NCBI RefSeq assembly: GCF_900102015.1
Contig: NZ_FNAT01000001.1
Location: 682,001-746,000, forward strand
Source of the DNA: Limimaricola pyoseonensis
GTDB taxonomy: Bacteria > Pseudomonadota > Alphaproteobacteria > Rhodobacterales > Rhodobacteraceae
Direction of reading: 5' to 3'
DNA: 64,000 bases
Below the pieces are notes generated by a model. The model searched no databases, was not told the DNA's origin, and saw only the letters and a program-made list of their open reading frames with translations. Both the position numbers and the translations under genes were made by a program. Shown here one piece after another: positions 8,835-16,571 of this stretch. Within the stretch, counting starts at the first letter, position 1. The number at the start of each line of letters is the position of its first letter.

Positions 8835-9682
8835 CGGCCCTGCCCCGCGCTCGGCACCGCCATCAGCCAGTCCTCGCCCGGCAAGTTCGGAAAGCCGCGG
8901 AAATTGAGCAGGTTATCGAACTTGGCGCGGCAGGTCTCCGCCCGCTTGTCGCAACCCGCGACGACGCGCAGCCGGTCCCCGGCCTCGAGCCCCGGGATCG
9001 CCCGCCAGAGGTCGAGCACCCGTCGCGCCCCCTCCTGCCGGTCGTCTCGGATCGGGGCCGAGAGGCCCGCCGCCTCGCCGTCCAGCACCTCGACCCGCCC
9101 GCGCGCGAACCAGCCCGGCACGGGCGCGTCGGGCCAGTCGAGCCGCAATCGCGCGTCCTCGACCGCCTGAAGCGTCCGCTCGAACGAGAACCCCGCCTGC
9201 CCGGCCTCGACACCGCAGCGCGCGTCGCCCAGCACCGCGTCGCAACGCGCCTGGTAGGCGCGGCCCACGGGCTGGTTCAGCAGGTCCGCGAGCCCGCGCA
9301 GCTCGGCCCGGAACAGCGCGCCCTCTCGCGAAATCTCGCCCAGATGCCCGCGAAACTCGACCTCGCGCTGGGCCGGGTCGGCCCAGTTCACCCGCCAGAC
9401 CGTGACCTCGGCGCCGTCGAGCCGGCCCTGCTCGATCTCGGTCTCGGTGATGCCGTCATCTGTCAGCGCGCCCAGCGCCTCGCCATTGTCGACGGCGAGG
9501 CCGGTGCCCTGCGCCAACGCGCTGGCGCTCATGCCGCTATTGGGGCGGAATTCCATGCCGTCGAAGGCCAGCGGCCCGTCGTGGTCGGTGAAGCCCCGCA
9601 CCAGCCCGTCCGCGCGCCTCAGCGCCCAGCAGCGGCAGAGCGTCGTCGCGCCGGTGGCGAGGTGGCCTGCCAGCCCGCTCAC
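8831..9682 (-). CDS. GTA orf13: DUF2163 tail hub protein
   Basis: A 283-residue DUF2163 protein equivalent to the RcGTA hub. It starts with GTG at 9682 (GTGA overlap with orf12). Upstream sequence in the same frame is shadow coding of orf12 and should not be added. Four cysteines, in a C-x8-C pair (RCDAVLGDARC) and a C-x6-C pair (GCDKRAETC), match the cysteines I recall being described as iron-sulfur ligands in the RcGTA hub. Its role is to close the tail tube and hold the peptidase and megatron at the tip. Confidence 0.9.
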   Translation of the reverse strand: MSGLAGHLATGATTLCRCWALRRADGLVRGFTDHDGPLAFDGMEFRPNSGMSASALAQGTGLAVDNGEALGALTDDGITETEIEQGRLDGAEVTVWRVNWADPAQREVEFRGHLGEISREGALFRAELRGLADLLNQPVGRAYQARCDAVLGDARCGVEAGQAGFSFERTLQAVEDARLRLDWPDAPVPGWFARGRVEVLDGEAAGLSAPIRDDRQEGARRVLDLWRAIPGLEAGDRLRVVAGCDKRAETCRAKFDNLLNFRGFPNLPGEDWLMAVPSAGQGR

Positions 9683-10311
9683 AACCGGATCTCCACCACC
9701 GGGATCTCGGGCACCGAGCCGGTCTCGAAGCCGGCAGCGGCGGCCACGACGCTCTCGGTGTCGAAGCGCGCGGGCACGTCGAACTCGAAGCCCGCGGTGA
9801 CGCCGACGCCCACCGGCGGGGCGAGGTCGAGCGTGACGAGCCCGGTCGCGGCGTCGAGCGTGAAGCCCTCGCCCTCGACGATCTCGTCGCCGCCCACCGC
9901 GACGCGGACACTGCCCGCGACCGGTTTCTGAATGGGCCGGAGGTAGGCCGTCGCGCCCTCGCCGTAGCGTTTCACCAGCTGGAAGGAGGTGGCGGCGTCG
10001 TCGCCGGTGCCGATCGGCTGGTCGAGCGGGGTCACGGGGTGCGAGGGGAGGCCCGAGCGGTAGTCGAGCCAGTCCTTCCAGCGAAAGCCGTGCAGCGGAC
10101 CGCGCCGCGCCTCGAAGAAGGCCAGGAGCTCGGCCACGTCGTCGAGCGAGCGCAGGCCAAGGCCCGCGTCGTAGCGGCGGCGCGAATGGGCCCAGGGGGT
10201 GTTGCGCTCCTCGTGGCCGCTGGAGAGCGTGACGATCTCGGTGCGCCGCTCGGGGCCGCCCGATGCGCCGAAGCTCAGCGCGGCGGGAAATCTGATCTCG
10301 TGGAAGGCCAT
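9679..10311 (-). CDS. GTA orf12: DUF2460 distal tail protein
   Basis: A 210-residue DUF2460 protein. It opens with MAFHEIRFPAALSFGASGGPERRTEI and contains RRYDAGLGLRSLDDVAELLAFFEARRG and FRWKDWLDYRSG, which are characteristic of the GTA/phage distal tail family. It connects the tail tube to the hub. The ORF lies 8 nt after orf11 and ends inside the GTG start of orf13. Confidence 0.92.
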   Translation of the reverse strand: MAFHEIRFPAALSFGASGGPERRTEIVTLSSGHEERNTPWAHSRRRYDAGLGLRSLDDVAELLAFFEARRGPLHGFRWKDWLDYRSGLPSHPVTPLDQPIGTGDDAATSFQLVKRYGEGATAYLRPIQKPVAGSVRVAVGGDEIVEGEGFTLDAATGLVTLDLAPPVGVGVTAGFEFDVPARFDTESVVAAAAGFETGSVPEIPVVEIRL

Positions 10312-10319
10312 GTCTCACC

Positions 10320-10919
10320 TCACCTGTTGCGCTGGCCGCGCGCGACGGCGCGGGCGATCCCGGCCGCCACCTGCCCGCGCGAGCGGCGGAAGCTTTCGGC
10401 GTCGGGCGTGGCGATGTGGACGGTGACGGCGACCGGCTGGCCCGCCTGTGCCGCGACGCCCAGCCGCCCGTCGGGACCGCGCGAGAGCGGCATCACCGCC
10501 TCGGGCCCGGCCTCGCCCATGACGCCCGCGCCCCCGCGCATCGCGACCGGGGTCGGCCCCGTCACCACGCGCCCGCCCGCGAAGGCGGCACCATTCGCGA
10601 AGCCCATCAGAGCGCCCACGCCCTCGGCCAGCGCGCCGCCCAGCCGGTCGGTCACGGGGCGCATGGCGCGGCCATAGGCGGTGCGGGCGACGGAGCCCGC
10701 GAGGCCGCGCAGCGCCTCGCCCGGGCCTTGCCCGCCCAGCAGCACGCTATCGACGGCGCGGCGGATGCCGCCCGAGAAGCCGCGCTGCAGCGCCGAGACG
10801 TCGCGCGAGGTGGCGGCCATCTCGCGGCGCATCCGCGCGAGGTCCGCGGCGAAGCGGTCTGCCATGCCGCCCGCATCGCCCAGCGCGCGTTCCAGCGCCT
10901 CGATCTCGTCCTCGGTCAT
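10320..10919 (-). CDS. GTA orf11: tail tape measure protein
   Basis: A 199-residue protein with a charged helical N-terminus (residues 1-50), an Ala/Gly-rich central hydrophobic stretch and the segment VMGEAGPEAVMPLSRGPDGRLGV common to the C-termini of phage tape-measure proteins. It is short, in keeping with the short tail of RcGTA. It overlaps the upstream chaperone-like gene by 4 nt (ATGA). Confidence 0.88.
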   Translation of the reverse strand: MTEDEIEALERALGDAGGMADRFAADLARMRREMAATSRDVSALQRGFSGGIRRAVDSVLLGGQGPGEALRGLAGSVARTAYGRAMRPVTDRLGGALAEGVGALMGFANGAAFAGGRVVTGPTPVAMRGGAGVMGEAGPEAVMPLSRGPDGRLGVAAQAGQPVAVTVHIATPDAESFRRSRGQVAAGIARAVARGQRNR

Positions 10920-11113
10920 GTCTCGTCCTTTCCGGTCGGGTCGGGATGGGCGCGCATCAGCGCCTCCAGCCTGTCTCGGGTCATCGGCGCGGGGCCCCGG
11001 GGCCCGAGTATCAGCGCCAGCTCGGCGGGGGTGAGCGCCCAGAACTCGCGCGGGCGCAGCCCCAGCCCTTTGATCCCGGCGCGCATCAGCGCGCCCCAGT
11101 CGAGCCCGCTCAT
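10916..11113 (-). CDS. GTA orf10.1: phage tail assembly chaperone-like protein
   Basis: A 65-residue protein starting MSGLDWGALMRAG at 11113 and containing GLRPREFWALTPAELALIL, the signature of the small tail-assembly protein (PF09550 type) placed just before the tape measure in GTAs. It overlaps orf10 and orf11 by 4 nt each. A longer reading in the same frame (to 11491) is only shadow sequence of orf10 and orf9. Confidence 0.87.
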   Translation of the reverse strand: MSGLDWGALMRAGIKGLGLRPREFWALTPAELALILGPRGPAPMTRDRLEALMRAHPDPTGKDET

Positions 11114-11418
11114 GGCGCGGCGAAGGCGCGGGCCAGCAGCTCCGCCGCCGCGCGGGCCGCGCCTGCGGGGCCGCCCGCGATCTCGGCCGAGACGAGGTCG
11201 CCCGCCGCGCCTTGCCAGCCGCCGCCGCGCAGCCCCGCGACGATCACCGCCAGAACGTCTCGCCCGGTCGCGCCGCCCGCCTCGAAGCGGGCCAGCAGCG
11301 CGTCGATGCCCTCGCCCGTCGCCTCCTCCAGCTCGGCCAGCGCGCCGAGCGTCAGGCGGCAGGCGTGGCGTTCGCCGTCGAGCGTCACCGCCACCTCGCC
11401 CGCATGCGGGTTGGCCAT
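11110..11418 (-). CDS. GTA orf10: gene transfer agent family protein (tail chaperone class)
   Basis: A 102-residue protein of the GTA/phage tail-assembly-chaperone class: MANPHAGEVAVTLDGERHA, then LGALAELEEATGEGIDALLARF and a helical Ala-rich end. It sits between the tail tube gene (stop/start overlap of 1 nt) and orf10.1 (ATGA overlap). By analogy with lambda gpG it likely coats the tape measure during tail assembly and is absent from the particle; that role is inferred from position. Confidence 0.87.
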   Translation of the reverse strand: MANPHAGEVAVTLDGERHACRLTLGALAELEEATGEGIDALLARFEAGGATGRDVLAVIVAGLRGGGWQGAAGDLVSAEIAGGPAGAARAAAELLARAFAAP

Positions 11419-11834
11419 CAGACCGCCTCCGGGGTGAAGGCGAGCGGGCCGGCCGAGGCCATGGCGATCTCGAAGGCGGCCTCGCCGTCATGGGTGCCGG
11501 CGTAGTCGATCGCGGTGACCTGGAATGTGCCCTCCATGGTGCCGAAGCCGGGGATCACCACCTGCATGCGCGGCGTCTCGCCGTCGAAGAAGACCTGCCG
11601 CATCCGGGCGTCGGTGCCCTCGTCGCGGAACACGCCGGAGCCGGCGATGGCCGCGCTCTTGACGCCTGCGCCGCCCAGTATTTCGCGCCAGCCCTGCGAG
11701 CCGAGATGCGTGACCTCGACGCTCTGGGCGTTGAGCGAGAGCCGCTGCGCCCGGAGCCCGGCCACGGTCTCGAAGAGCCCGTCGCCGGTCATGTCGATCC
11801 TGATCAGCAGGTCCCTGCCATTCTGCGCCGCCAT
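11418..11834 (-). CDS. GTA orf9: major tail (tube) protein
   Basis: A 138-residue TP901-1-type major tail protein: MAAQNGRDLLIRIDMTG at the start, then VTHLGSQGWREIL, VIPGFGTMEGTFQVTAIDYAGTHDGEA in pieces, and a beta-rich fold. It would stack in rings to form the tail tube. The ATG at 11834 has an excellent AAAGGAGG ribosome-binding site, which rejects the ATG 42 nt upstream. The strong SD fits a protein needed in many copies. Confidence 0.92.
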   Translation of the reverse strand: MAAQNGRDLLIRIDMTGDGLFETVAGLRAQRLSLNAQSVEVTHLGSQGWREILGGAGVKSAAIAGSGVFRDEGTDARMRQVFFDGETPRMQVVIPGFGTMEGTFQVTAIDYAGTHDGEAAFEIAMASAGPLAFTPEAV

Positions 11835-11863
11835 CGCGTCCTCCTTTCCGGGCTCGTGGCCCA

Positions 11864-11904
11864 CTTCTCTCTGCAAATACGCAAATCCCCGGTCTCGGCC
11901 GGGG
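11864..11904 (-). repeat. Hairpin plus GTATTTGCAGAG motif, dispersed element copy 1
   Basis: Between orf8 and orf9, reading the minus strand: a 6-bp GC hairpin (11887-11904) followed by GTATTTGCAGAGAGAAG. Two similar hairpin-plus-motif units occur at 16521-16565 and 24885-24934. It fills most of the only sizable gap in this part of the tail module. Confidence 0.55.
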
Positions 11905-11910
11905 CTGCCC

Positions 11911-12321
11911 TCAGCCGTCCTCGACCCGCGCGCGGTAGACGAGGTCGATGCGCCGCGCCGCCCCTTCGGCGTCGCGCGCGGCCTTGGCCCTGACGAAGGA
12001 CAGCCCGACGAGGCGGCCCCGCGTCAGCGGCGGGATCGGCCCGGCGAGCGCGTCGCAGATCGCCGCCGCCGCCCGCTTCGCCGCGTGGAAGCCGGCGGCC
12101 GTGGCGACGACCGAGACGGTGAAGTCGTGCCGCGCGCCCGCGCCCGTGCCGTCCGAGCGGTCGCGGGCGGTTTCCGGCCCGAGCGTCGCGTAGAGCGGCG
12201 GCAGCGGCCCGTCGGGCAGCGCGTCGTGGATCGCGTCGCCGAGCAGGTCGGTCAGCGGCGCGTGGGCGGTGAGCGCGGCGTAGATCGCCTGCTGCAGCGC
12301 GGCGGATTGGGCGTAGCTCAT
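11911..12321 (-). CDS. GTA orf8: DUF3168 tail terminator protein
   Basis: A 136-residue DUF3168 protein (MSYAQSAALQQAIYAALTAHAPLTDLLGD; HDFTVSVVATAAGFHAAKRAAAAI). In RcGTA it is the tail terminator that joins the finished tail to the head connector. It overlaps orf7 by 4 nt. Before orf9 there is an unusual 76-nt gap that holds the dispersed hairpin element. Confidence 0.9.
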   Translation of the reverse strand: MSYAQSAALQQAIYAALTAHAPLTDLLGDAIHDALPDGPLPPLYATLGPETARDRSDGTGAGARHDFTVSVVATAAGFHAAKRAAAAICDALAGPIPPLTRGRLVGLSFVRAKAARDAEGAARRIDLVYRARVEDG

Positions 12322-12656
12322 CGCGCCACCTCCTCCTCGGCCTCGCAGGCGAGGTAGCGCCCGTCGGGGTCCAGTTCGCGCACGGCGCGGATCGCATAGG
12401 TCCGCGTCGCCTCGCGCAGCCGCTGCCCGGCCTCGGGCCGCATGGTCGAGCCCGGGGGCGCGGCGCGCAGGGTAATCCTGAGCCGTACCCGGCTCAGCGC
12501 CGCGCCCATGTCCTCGAGATCGCGGCCCGAGCGGGCGTCGATCGCGGCCCAGAGCGTGCCGAGCGCGCTCCAGCCCTCCCTGACGCCGCCCGCGCCGTCG
12601 GGCGTGCGGGTCGGCGCCTCGAGCACGAGCGCCCGGTTCAGGCGCGGCGGCCTCAT
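12318..12656 (-). CDS. GTA orf7: head-tail adaptor (stopper)
   Basis: A 112-residue phage head-tail joining protein (SPP1 gp16/HK97 type): MRPPRLNRALVLEAPTRTPDG with the WSALGTLWAAIDARSGRD core, which is the usual family signature. The start at 12656 is in ATGA overlap with the orf6 stop. The longer reading up to 13292 in the same frame is shadow of orf6. Its role is to plug the packaged head and connect it to the tail. Confidence 0.9.
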   Translation of the reverse strand: MRPPRLNRALVLEAPTRTPDGAGGVREGWSALGTLWAAIDARSGRDLEDMGAALSRVRLRITLRAAPPGSTMRPEAGQRLREATRTYAIRAVRELDPDGRYLACEAEEEVAR

Positions 12657-13252
12657 GTCCGGCCCCCGAGGGTCAGGCGCATGGGGCGGAAGCGTTCGAT
12701 CAGCGCGGTGACGCCGAAGGGCATGCAGCCGGGGCCCAGCGCCGTGTCGTGGCGGTATTCGTGGTAGTGGGCGGCGAGCATCATCACCGCCTGCGCGAGG
12801 TCGGCGGGGATGTCGGGCCAGGCGGGGCCGAAGCCCGCCTCGAAGCCGATCCGGGCGTGGCCGCCGGTCGGGATGGCGGGCAGCGCGGTCGAGAGCGCCG
12901 CGATGGCGGGGCGCTGGGTGTCCCTGTCGGCGCGCCAGAGCCCGGTGGCCACGGGCGTCACGGTGCCTGTCGCGTCGACCAGGTCGAAGCCCGTCACCGC
13001 GCGCAGGGGCGCCACCGGCAGCGGCTGGCGGCCCGGCTCGGCCCAGCGCGTCAGCTCCAGCTCGAAGCCGCGCGCCATGAGCGCCTTGCCGCAGCGCCCC
13101 TCGATCGCGGCCATCGCCGCGCGCAGGAAGCCCGCCAATGCGGCGTCCTGCAGCCCGTCCTCGGCAAAGCCGGTGCCGAGCCGCAGATGCGCCCTCAGGC
13201 CCTCCACGGGCAGCGCCGCCTCGGGCACGGGTGCCGTCTCGTTCCATCTCAT
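12653..13252 (-). CDS. GTA orf6: head-tail connector (adaptor) protein
   Basis: A 199-residue protein of the phage gp6-like connector class: LRAHLRLGTGFAEDGLQDAALAGFLRAAMAAIEGRCGKAL near the N-terminus and an alpha-helical C-terminus with PADLAQAVMMLAAHYHEYR. It is the RcGTA adaptor that binds under the portal. It ends in the start of orf7 and is separated from the capsid gene by 58 nt containing a hairpin. Confidence 0.9.
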   Translation of the reverse strand: MRWNETAPVPEAALPVEGLRAHLRLGTGFAEDGLQDAALAGFLRAAMAAIEGRCGKALMARGFELELTRWAEPGRQPLPVAPLRAVTGFDLVDATGTVTPVATGLWRADRDTQRPAIAALSTALPAIPTGGHARIGFEAGFGPAWPDIPADLAQAVMMLAAHYHEYRHDTALGPGCMPFGVTALIERFRPMRLTLGGRT

Positions 13253-13276
13253 CGCGCCTGTCCTTTCGCTGCCGCG

Positions 13277-13303
13277 CCGGGGCCGCGCGCATGGCGGCCC
13301 CGG
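13277..13303. other. Intercistronic hairpin after the capsid gene
   Basis: A perfect 9-bp GC stem (13277-13285 with 13295-13303) in the 58-nt gap between capsid and orf6. It has no U-tract. It could limit read-through or protect the capsid mRNA 3' end and so help raise capsid output relative to connector genes. Confidence 0.4.
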
Positions 13304-13310
13304 TCCTTGC

Positions 13311-14480
13311 TCAGGCGATGCCGAACTTCAGCAGCTTGATCGCCGCGAAGTCGCTCACCGCGCCGCCGACCCGCTTGGTCGCGTAGAACAGCACGTGCGG
13401 CTTGGCCGAGAACGGGTCGCGCAGCACGCGCAGGTCGGGCCGCTCGGCGATGGTGTAGCCGGCGGCGAAGTTGCCGAAGGCGACGGCGCAAGCGTCGGTG
13501 GCGATGTCGGGCATGTCCTCGGCGATCAGCACCGGGTAGCCCAGCAGCCGCGCCGGCTCGCCGGCCGAGAGGCCATCGGACCACAGGAAGCGACCGTCGG
13601 CGTCCTTGAGCTTGCGCAGCGCGCCTGCGGTGCGCGAGTTCATCACGAAGCGGGCGCCCGCGCGGTAGGGCGCGCCGAGCCGGTAGACGAGGTCGATCAC
13701 CGCGTCGGCGGGGTTGTTGGCGTCGAAGCCGCCGGCCGTGCCGGTGGCGACGTAGCCGAGGCTGCCCCAGGCGAAGGAATCGTCGTCCACCTGCGGGTAG
13801 TCGAGGATGCCGCGCGGCTTGTCGACGCCGTCGCCGGTGACGAAGGCCGCCGCCTCGCGCCGGGCGAAGGTGTCGGCGATGCGGCCGGCGAGCCAGCCCT
13901 CGATATCGAAGGCGCTGTCGTCGAGCAGCCGCTGCGAGGCTTTCGGCAGCGCGCAGAGTTCGTGCAGCGGGATGGTGATGCGGTCGATCTGCGGCGTGCC
14001 GGTCTCGGCCCGCTCGGCCGTCTCGGCGGCCCAGCCGGCGCCGGTCTCGGCATGGTCGATCAGCACGTCGTAGGAGCCGGCATCGACCGCGACCACGTTG
14101 GCGATGGCGCGCAGCGAGGCGGTGGATCCCAACACCGCGCGCACCGCCTCGGCGGTCTGCGGATCGACGAGGTAGCCGCCATCGGCGGCGACGGTGTTGC
14201 TCATCGCCTTGCCCTCGAGCCCGAGGCCGCGCAGGCCCCCGTCCTCGCCCGAGCGGAGATAGGCTGCGAAGGCGTCCCGATGCGGCGCGTGGCCTTCGGC
14301 CTTGGCGTCGAGCGCCGGGCGCGCGGCCCCGAGCGCGGTCTTGCGGTCCAGTCTGGTCATGCGGTCGTCCTGCTTCTGAAGTTGCGTCCTGACCTCGGCC
14401 GCGAAGCGGCCCAGCTCGTCCATCAGCCCGCCGATCTCGCGGCCGAGCCCCGTTTCGTGCCCCGTTTCGTGTTCCTGCAT
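13311..14480 (-). CDS. GTA orf5: HK97-fold major capsid protein
   Basis: A 389-residue HK97-type capsid protein. Residues 1-90 form a charged helical scaffold-like region (GLMDELGRFAAEVRTQL). The mature coat begins near MSNTVAADGGYLVDPQ and includes GYPVLIAEDMP and AVAFGNFAAGYTIAERP, the usual phage capsid family motifs. The neighbouring orf4 protease is expected to remove the N-terminal part. Two starts are possible: ATG 14498 (ATGA overlap with orf4) and ATG 14480, which has GAGGGGG 5 nt upstream. I choose the latter. Confidence 0.93.
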   Translation of the reverse strand: MQEHETGHETGLGREIGGLMDELGRFAAEVRTQLQKQDDRMTRLDRKTALGAARPALDAKAEGHAPHRDAFAAYLRSGEDGGLRGLGLEGKAMSNTVAADGGYLVDPQTAEAVRAVLGSTASLRAIANVVAVDAGSYDVLIDHAETGAGWAAETAERAETGTPQIDRITIPLHELCALPKASQRLLDDSAFDIEGWLAGRIADTFARREAAAFVTGDGVDKPRGILDYPQVDDDSFAWGSLGYVATGTAGGFDANNPADAVIDLVYRLGAPYRAGARFVMNSRTAGALRKLKDADGRFLWSDGLSAGEPARLLGYPVLIAEDMPDIATDACAVAFGNFAAGYTIAERPDLRVLRDPFSAKPHVLFYATKRVGGAVSDFAAIKLLKFGIA

Positions 14481-14494
14481 GCGATCCCCCTCGC

Positions 14495-15013
14495 TCATGC
14501 CAGCCTCAGCGCCGCCCGCGCGGCGCGTATCTTCGCGGCCAGCGCGTCGTCGGCCTTCGCGCCGACCCGCGCCCCGCGCAGCATCGGGAAGGTGACCAGA
14601 GACACCTCCCACAGCTCGATCTCCTCGAGGCTGCGGCCCGCGCCCGCCTTGGTCGCGCGCTTGGTGCGGTAGCCGATCGACAGGCCGTCGATCGCGCCGG
14701 CCGCCACCAGCGCCGCCGCCTCGCGGCCCTGCGCCACCTCGGTCAGGATGCGGCCCTTGACCCGCAGGCCGCGGCCGTCCTCGACCACCTCGTCCCAGAC
14801 GCCGATCGGGCGCGCGGGGTCGTGCTGCCAGAGCATCCGCACCCTCCCGCCGCCCTGGGCCAGCCGCTTCAGCGAGGCCGCGTAGGCGCCCCTGGCCACC
14901 ACGTCGCCGCCTTGGTCGGGCGTGCCGAAGAGCGAGGCGTAGCCGGCGATGACCGCGCCCTCCGCGATCTCCAGCGCGCCGCCCTCCGCGCAGAACTTGC
15001 GTTCCAGTTCCAT
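14495..15013 (-). CDS. GTA orf4: HK97 family prohead protease
   Basis: A 172-residue prohead protease (S78 family). It has AGYASLFGTPDQGGDVVARGAY in parts, the catalytic His in MLWQHDPARPIG and the catalytic Ser in AIDGLSIGYR. It processes the capsid scaffold region. Two in-frame ATGs exist: 15028 (ATGA overlap with orf3.5) and 15013, which has AGGGAGAA upstream. I take 15013. It is followed by the capsid gene, whose first possible ATG overlaps its stop. Confidence 0.92.
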   Translation of the reverse strand: MELERKFCAEGGALEIAEGAVIAGYASLFGTPDQGGDVVARGAYAASLKRLAQGGGRVRMLWQHDPARPIGVWDEVVEDGRGLRVKGRILTEVAQGREAAALVAAGAIDGLSIGYRTKRATKAGAGRSLEEIELWEVSLVTFPMLRGARVGAKADDALAAKIRAARAALRLA

Positions 15014-15024
15014 GCCGTTCTCCC

Positions 15025-15249
15025 TCATGCCGCCTGCAGGATCTGCTGCACCGCCTGCGCGCCGATCGCCGCGACGACGCCGTAGACCGCGAGCCAGAGA
15101 CGCCGCTCCAGCCGCTCCATCACCGCCTCGATCCGCTCCAAGGTCGCCGCGACCTGCGCGAATTGCAGCGCCACCAGCCGCTCATGCGCCTCGATCTTCA
15201 GCCCCGGCGCGCAGGCGAAGCCGTCCCGGTGCCAGCCCTCGTCAGCCAT
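15025..15249 (-). CDS. GTA head formation protein (orf3.5, RCAP_rcc01685 family)
   Basis: A 74-residue protein, MADEGWHRDGFACAPGLKI then a coiled-coil-like helix (RLVALQFAQVAATLERIEAVMERLERRL) in which the heptad pattern is clear, and a C-terminal hydrophobic helix WLAVYGVVAAIGAQAVQQIL. Size and position between portal and protease match the small head-formation gene of RcGTA. It overlaps the portal gene by 8 nt. Confidence 0.85.
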   Translation of the reverse strand: MADEGWHRDGFACAPGLKIEAHERLVALQFAQVAATLERIEAVMERLERRLWLAVYGVVAAIGAQAVQQILQAA

Positions 15250-16417
15250 CGCCGATCTCCCGTGCCGGCAGGCCGAGGAGCGCGCGCTTTTCCGCGTCGG
15301 TCAAGAACGTCGCCTCCGACACCCGCCGCCACTGGCCGTCGCGCTCCATGCTGAGCGCCGGCACCCGGTCGGGATCGACGCGCAGCTCGAACCGCTCGCC
15401 CGCGAAATCCGACAGCCAGTCGGCCACCGCGCCCGCGACCCGCGCCATCAAGGGCAGCACGGTCAGACGGTAGAAGGCGCGGTTGGCCTCCTGGTAGTTG
15501 GCATAGGTCGCGTCGCCGGGGATGCCGAGCAGCATCGGCGGCACGCCGAAGGCGGTGGCGATCTCGCGCGCCGCGGCCTCCTTGGTCTGCTGGAACTCCA
15601 TGTCCGACGGGCTGAAGCCCATCGGCTTCCAGTCGAGCCCGCCTTCGAGCAGCATCGGCCGCCCGGCGTTGCGCGCGCCCTGGTGCTGGCTCTCCATCTC
15701 CTCGACGAGGCGCTCGTACTGGTCGGGCGTCAGCCCCGCCTGCCCGTCCGCGCCGCGATAGACGATCGCGCCGGAGGGGCGCGCGGCGTTGTCCAAGAGC
15801 GCCTTGGACCAGGCCGAGGCGGCGTTGTGAACGTCGATCGCCGTGGCGGCGGCCGAGAGCGCCGAGAGGCCGTAATGGTCGTCCTGCGGGTGGAAGCTCT
15901 TGATATGGCAAACCGGCGCAGGCCCGTCGCCGAGCGCGAAGCGATGCGTGCGGCCGTTGGCGGAATAGTCGTAGGCCATGGGCCAGCCATCGGCGCCCGG
16001 CACCAGCGCCACCCGGTCCGAGCGCAGCACGTGCAGCTCGTAAGGCAGACCGTCGCGGCCCACCGCTTCGAGATAGCCGTTGCCGGTGAGCAGGAGCTGG
16101 CCGACCAGCGCCTCGAACAGTTCCGCCCGGCCCTGGCCTGGGTTGGGGCGCGCCAGAAGGTCGAGCGCCGGGTGGCTGTCATGGCGCGCGGCGCGGTCCT
16201 GCAGCACCAGCGGCAGCGCCGCGGCCGCCTCGCAGATCAGCCGCACCGCGCGGAAGCCCACCGGGTTGCCGGTGAAGCCCGCCCGCGTCAGCGAGCCCGC
16301 GTCGCGCGCGCTCCAGGCCGGGCGGCCCGCGCCGGGCCAGGCCAGGAGCCGCCCCGTGGCCGAGGCCTTGGCCTCTGGGGCCTCTGGGGTCGCCCTGCGT
16401 TTCCGGAATTCGAACAT
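15242..16417 (-). CDS. GTA orf3: portal protein
   Basis: A 391-residue HK97-type portal: NPVGFRAVRLICEAAAALPLVL, HPALDLLARPNPGQ, LLLTGNGYLEAV, GVPPMLLGIPGDATYANYQEA (in pieces) are classic portal motifs. It forms the dodecameric channel for DNA packaging and exit at one capsid vertex. The start is an ATG at 16417 with GGAGGGACGAG upstream. A 154-nt gap with a dispersed hairpin element separates it from the terminase gene. Confidence 0.93.
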   Translation of the reverse strand: MFEFRKRRATPEAPEAKASATGRLLAWPGAGRPAWSARDAGSLTRAGFTGNPVGFRAVRLICEAAAALPLVLQDRAARHDSHPALDLLARPNPGQGRAELFEALVGQLLLTGNGYLEAVGRDGLPYELHVLRSDRVALVPGADGWPMAYDYSANGRTHRFALGDGPAPVCHIKSFHPQDDHYGLSALSAAATAIDVHNAASAWSKALLDNAARPSGAIVYRGADGQAGLTPDQYERLVEEMESQHQGARNAGRPMLLEGGLDWKPMGFSPSDMEFQQTKEAAAREIATAFGVPPMLLGIPGDATYANYQEANRAFYRLTVLPLMARVAGAVADWLSDFAGERFELRVDPDRVPALSMERDGQWRRVSEATFLTDAEKRALLGLPAREIGDG

Positions 16418-16520
16418 CTCGTCCCTCCTGCGCCGTGGAGAGAAAGATGACAGGCGGGGGTTGGCATGGCGTCAGCGGGGCGTGCGGTGCCCCCCGCTTG
16501 CGCGCAACGGGGCGAAGCGC

Positions 16521-16565
16521 GGGGGCGGCCGCCCCCCCACCCCCGCGAGTATTTGCAGAGTAAAG
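16521..16565 (+). repeat. Hairpin plus GAGTATTTGCAGAGTAAAG motif, dispersed element copy 2
   Basis: On the plus strand: a 16-nt palindrome GGGGGCGGCCGCCCCC (16521-16536), a C-rich linker, then GAGTATTTGCAGAGTAAAG (16547-16565), ending 6 nt before the stop codon of the terminase gene on the opposite strand. Same architecture as the units at 11864-11904 and 24885-24934. Confidence 0.55.
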
Positions 16566-16571
16566 TAGGGA

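Noticed and set aside
10916-11418. Programmed -1 frameshift between GTA orf10 and orf10.1, as in lambda G/GT
   Set aside because: No slippery heptamer was seen near the junction and an ATGA overlap already explains coupled translation.
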